From Paenibacillus sp. URB8-2 (lineage in GTDB: Bacteria > Bacillota > Bacilli > Paenibacillales > Paenibacillaceae): a stretch of 64,000 bases of DNA. The stretch is taken from positions 620,001 to 684,000 of the forward strand of contig NZ_AP023239.1 in NCBI RefSeq assembly GCF_013393385.1. The letters run 5' to 3'. Position numbers and translations under genes: made by a program. Position 1 is the stretch's first letter. The number at the start of each line of letters is the position of its first letter. The notes beneath the pieces were generated by a model, which ran no database searches, had not been told where the DNA came from, and saw nothing but the letters and a program-made list of their open reading frames with translations. Shown piece after piece: positions 61,355 through 64,000 of this stretch.

Positions 61355-61994
61355 GTATATCCCTCCATACCATATTTAACATGCGGTTATTATAAGTTTT
61401 GGGGTCCTCGCAAACGAATTGGAATAAGCTGGGAAGGCAAGGCTTCACTTTGTGGGGCGTGTTATATTATGCCACATTAACTTGAACGTTTGCTGAAAAT
61501 TACCTTTCACATTTCATTCCTAATATTCTTTCACCGGTGTTCAAATTGGTTAATCTTAAGTATGTGGAGAAAATATCGCTCTTCTTCTCCGTCATGATAA
61601 ACGGGTAATTACGATGTCGGGGAAGCGATTGCACAAAAAAGTGGATGGCGATTGTTCATGCGAGGAAATAGGCCGAAAATGCGAACTATTTTTTTATTCA
61701 GGAAAGGGTTTTGACGATGGGTATCGAAAACTTTACTATAAGGATATAGAGTCGGAAACCCATTCATCCCCGTTTAGGTCCGGCCGATCCAATCCATTCC
61801 AGCCTTCCCCGTTTACATGACTTTTTCAAGCATCCTATTCATTTCAAAAAATTCAGAAACACCCGGTTTAAAACGGTCTGTTATTCAGTACAATGCATTA
61901 GGAACGCTTTTCGCGCTGTCTTTGCTTCGCACCAATCATTTTATTCCATTTATTGAAGAAGCTTTACTACCCCAAGTCAAGGAGGCTCTTCCAA
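61355..61994. other. Divergent intergenic region before glgC
   Basis: About 640 bp holding promoters for the two-component operon and for glgC. Short open frames here lack family signatures. No repeat, riboswitch or operator recognised. The only clear signal is the CAAGGAGGCTC ribosome site of glgC. Confidence 0.4.
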
Positions 61995-63158
61995 ATGAAG
62001 AAAAAAGAAATGGTGGCCATGCTTCTGGCTGGTGGTCAAGGCAAAAGATTGAAGGGCTTGACCAAATCGATTGCCAAACCCGCTGTCTATTTTGGGGGCA
62101 CCTACCGGATCATTGATTTTCCCCTCAGCAATTGCACGAATTCCGGAATAGACACAGTTGGCGTATTGACTCAATATGAACCCCTTGTGCTGAGTTCCTA
62201 TATCGGCATCGGCAGCGACTGGGATCTCAACCGCAAGAACGGGGGAGTATTCGTACTGCCTCCGCATGAACGCGAAGACGGCAGCAGCTGGTATCGGGGA
62301 ACGGCTGACGCAATTTACCGGAATCTTAAATTTGTCGATCAATTCGACCCTGAGCATGTGCTCATCCTTTCGGGTGACCATATATACAAAATGAACTATA
62401 ACGCTATGCTTGAATACCATAAGGAAAGAAAGGCCGACTGCACTATTTCGGTCATTGACGTCCCGCTTGAAGAAGCAAGCCGTTTCGGCATACTTAACAC
62501 GGAAGAAGACCTGAAAATTTACGAATTCGAAGAAAAACCCGCAAAGCCCAAGAGCACTTTGGCTTCCATGGGGGTTTATATCTTCAAATGGGATGTTCTT
62601 CGTCGCGCTCTGCTGGAGGATGGAGAGGATGCGCTTTCCTCCCACGATTTCGGCAAGGATATCATCCCGGCGCTACTGTCGAAGGGCAAATCGATGTACG
62701 CCTATCCGTACGAAGGTTACTGGAGAGACGTCGGCACGGTGAACAGTCTCTGGGAAGCCAATATGGATCTGCTGAGCGACAACCCGCCGCTTAACCTTAA
62801 CGATCCGTCCTGGAGAATTTATACTCGCAATCCGAACCAGCCCGCCCAATATGTGGCTCCGGGAGCGAAAGTGTCGGGCTCCATTATCAACGAGGGCTGC
62901 ATTGTTCGCGGCGAAGTGAAGCATTCCGTGCTCTTTTACGGCGTCGAGATCGGCGAGGGCAGCGTAATCACGGATTCCGTCATTATGCCCAAGGTCAAAA
63001 TCGGCAAAAATGTTCACATACACAAAGCCATTATCAGCGAAAATACGGTGATTGAGGATTATCTGGAAATCGGAACGGACCGGGAGAACGAGGATGAAAT
63101 CCTGTTGATCGACAACCGCAGCAAAAAACGGAAATCGGTTCCGGCCAAAACCATATAA
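61995..63158 (+). CDS. glgC: Glucose-1-phosphate adenylyltransferase catalytic subunit, 387 aa
   Basis: Nucleotidyltransferase motif [20 protein letters not shown], then [31 protein letters not shown] and [10 protein letters not shown], and a C-terminal left-handed beta-helix. It makes ADP-glucose for glycogen synthesis. ATG 61995 with AAGGAGG upstream; an in-frame ATG 14 codons earlier has no site. glgD follows after 23 bp. Confidence 0.95.
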   Translation: MKKKEMVAMLLAGGQGKRLKGLTKSIAKPAVYFGGTYRIIDFPLSNCTNSGIDTVGVLTQYEPLVLSSYIGIGSDWDLNRKNGGVFVLPPHEREDGSSWYRGTADAIYRNLKFVDQFDPEHVLILSGDHIYKMNYNAMLEYHKERKADCTISVIDVPLEEASRFGILNTEEDLKIYEFEEKPAKPKSTLASMGVYIFKWDVLRRALLEDGEDALSSHDFGKDIIPALLSKGKSMYAYPYEGYWRDVGTVNSLWEANMDLLSDNPPLNLNDPSWRIYTRNPNQPAQYVAPGAKVSGSIINEGCIVRGEVKHSVLFYGVEIGEGSVITDSVIMPKVKIGKNVHIHKAIISENTVIEDYLEIGTDRENEDEILLIDNRSKKRKSVPAKTI

Positions 63159-63181
63159 TCATAAAGAGGACGGTGAACTCG

Positions 63182-64000
63182 ATGAAACAGCTCATGGGAG
63201 TAATCAATCTTGATCATGAATTGGACCATTTAAACGAACTAACCTATTTCCGCTGCGGCGCAGCCGTGCCTTTTGCCAGCCGCTATCGTCTGATTGATTT
63301 TGTCCTCTCCAATATGATGCGTGCCGAACTGGAGAGCGTGGGACTGTTTGTGCGCCGCAAATACCGCTCCCTGATGGACCATCTGGGCGACGGGAAATCA
63401 TGGGATATGAACCGCAAGCACGGCGGTTTGTTTATTTTGCCTCCCGACTGGAACGACCCGACAGACACGTCTTTGGGCGATTTGCAGCATTTTCACAACA
63501 ACCTGGACTTCTTTAAACGGGCATCCGCCAAGTACATTGTGCATTCCGGAAGCCAGCATATCAACACGATCGATGTTCAGGAGCTCTACAGCTACCACCT
63601 GCAAAAAGGCGCAGACGTCACGCTTGTGTACAAAAAAGTCGACCAGCTTGAGCCGGAGCATGATCCGTGCCTGCGTCTTGAGGTGGATGGAGAAGGCAAT
63701 GTGACGAATATTCATCATGAGAAGAACCATCCGAATATTTATATGGATATGTTCATCATGGAAAAAGAATTGTTCCTCGAACAGGTGGAGTACTGCATCG
63801 CCCACGGAGAAAGCTTCTTCTTCCGGGATGCCATACAGAAGAGACGCGATAAGCTCAAGATTGCCGCTTTTGAATATACAGGCTATCACGCTGTCATTAA
63901 CTCTGTATCCAGTTATTACAAGAACAGCATGGAACTGTTGAACCAGAAAGAATACACGGATTTATTCCGTGACAATCTGATCCAGACCAAAATCAAATAC
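63182..64000 (+). CDS. glgD: GlgD subunit of glucose-1-phosphate adenylyltransferase, cut by window end
   Basis: 273 codons visible. KQLMGVINLDHELDHLNELT and FRCGAAVPFASRYRLIDFVL are GlgC-like but the catalytic GGxGxRL loop is replaced, as in GlgD, which supports GlgC in Bacillales. Start ATG 63182 after AAGAGGACGGTG. Confidence 0.93.
   Translation, partial: MKQLMGVINLDHELDHLNELTYFRCGAAVPFASRYRLIDFVLSNMMRAELESVGLFVRRKYRSLMDHLGDGKSWDMNRKHGGLFILPPDWNDPTDTSLGDLQHFHNNLDFFKRASAKYIVHSGSQHINTIDVQELYSYHLQKGADVTLVYKKVDQLEPEHDPCLRLEVDGEGNVTNIHHEKNHPNIYMDMFIMEKELFLEQVEYCIAHGESFFFRDAIQKRRDKLKIAAFEYTGYHAVINSVSSYYKNSMELLNQKEYTDLFRDNLIQTKIKY

Noticed and set aside
61614..62116. Small open frames upstream of and overlapping glgC
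   Set aside because: No ribosome site or family signature; the second runs out of frame into glgC.

Overview
The window looks like a chromosomal segment of a Paenibacillus-type Bacillales bacterium. The reasons are YesM/YesN-type sensor kinase and AraC-type response regulator pairs beside LplA/B/C-type sugar ABC transporters, many large glycoside hydrolases, a glgC-glgD pair, strong AGGAGG ribosome binding sites, and TTG/GTG starts. No rRNA, tRNA or CRISPR array was seen.

Layout. 1-2041 (minus): a partial radical-SAM sulfatase-maturating enzyme and its Cys-type sulfatase. 2.3-15.1 kb: an AT-rich accessory region of one- and two-gene units (DUF4037 protein, VOC proteins, copper-amine-oxidase-stalk protein, M29-like peptidase, AlkD-like protein, small HTH, tyrosine recombinase pseudogene, serine hydrolase, truncated APH-like protein with a CD3324-like regulator). 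The units are separated by two families of short structured repeats, and an IS110/IS1111-type element is inserted. 15-17.5 kb: divergent AraC regulator and EamA transporter, then a csaA remnant. 17.5-27.5 kb: a YesM/YesN kinase-regulator pair overlapping a sugar-binding lipoprotein gene, then two tandem secreted GH31 alpha-glucosidases. 27.5-32.1 kb: a second accessory patch with a ParA-like ATPase/SIR2 gene pair between two copies of repeat family 1, a serine recombinase remnant, a P-loop protein and a TumE-like toxin-antitoxin pair. 32.3-36.3 kb: hydrolase-TetR operon with a perfect palindrome, an Old-Yellow-Enzyme gene and a divergent LysR.

36.5-44 kb: an alpha-glucoside module (LacI regulator with matching operators, binding protein, two AglF/AglG-like permeases, GH65 phosphorylase). 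Sugar is presumably imported intact and phosphorolysed. 44-54 kb: a second kinase-regulator pair with LplB/LplC/LplA-like transporter genes and a GH42 beta-galactosidase, presumably for galacto-oligosaccharides. A near-identical hairpin of about 74 bp follows both the GH65 and the GH42 gene. 54-61.4 kb: GGDEF-EAL protein, GIY-YIG protein, ferritin-like protein, haem-type membrane protein, small FAD oxidoreductase, and an OmpR-type two-component system. 62-64 kb: glycogen synthesis genes glgC and glgD (cut by the window end).

The most unusual part is the cassette-like organisation. Repeat family 1 is a gene-proximal hairpin followed by a 52-bp core with 12-bp inverted ends AACTTGCCGTTA / TAACGGCAAGTT. 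All six copies point the same way and most sit just after the 3' end of accessory genes. Repeat family 2 has two half-sites around loops ACGGGAAACGA and ACGGGCAGG, with a variable stem between them. It brackets several further accessory genes and the broken recombinase. The ParA-SIR2 pair, lying between two family-1 copies, is the best candidate for an undescribed (possibly antiviral) system. All functional statements are read from sequence by eye; no database search was run.
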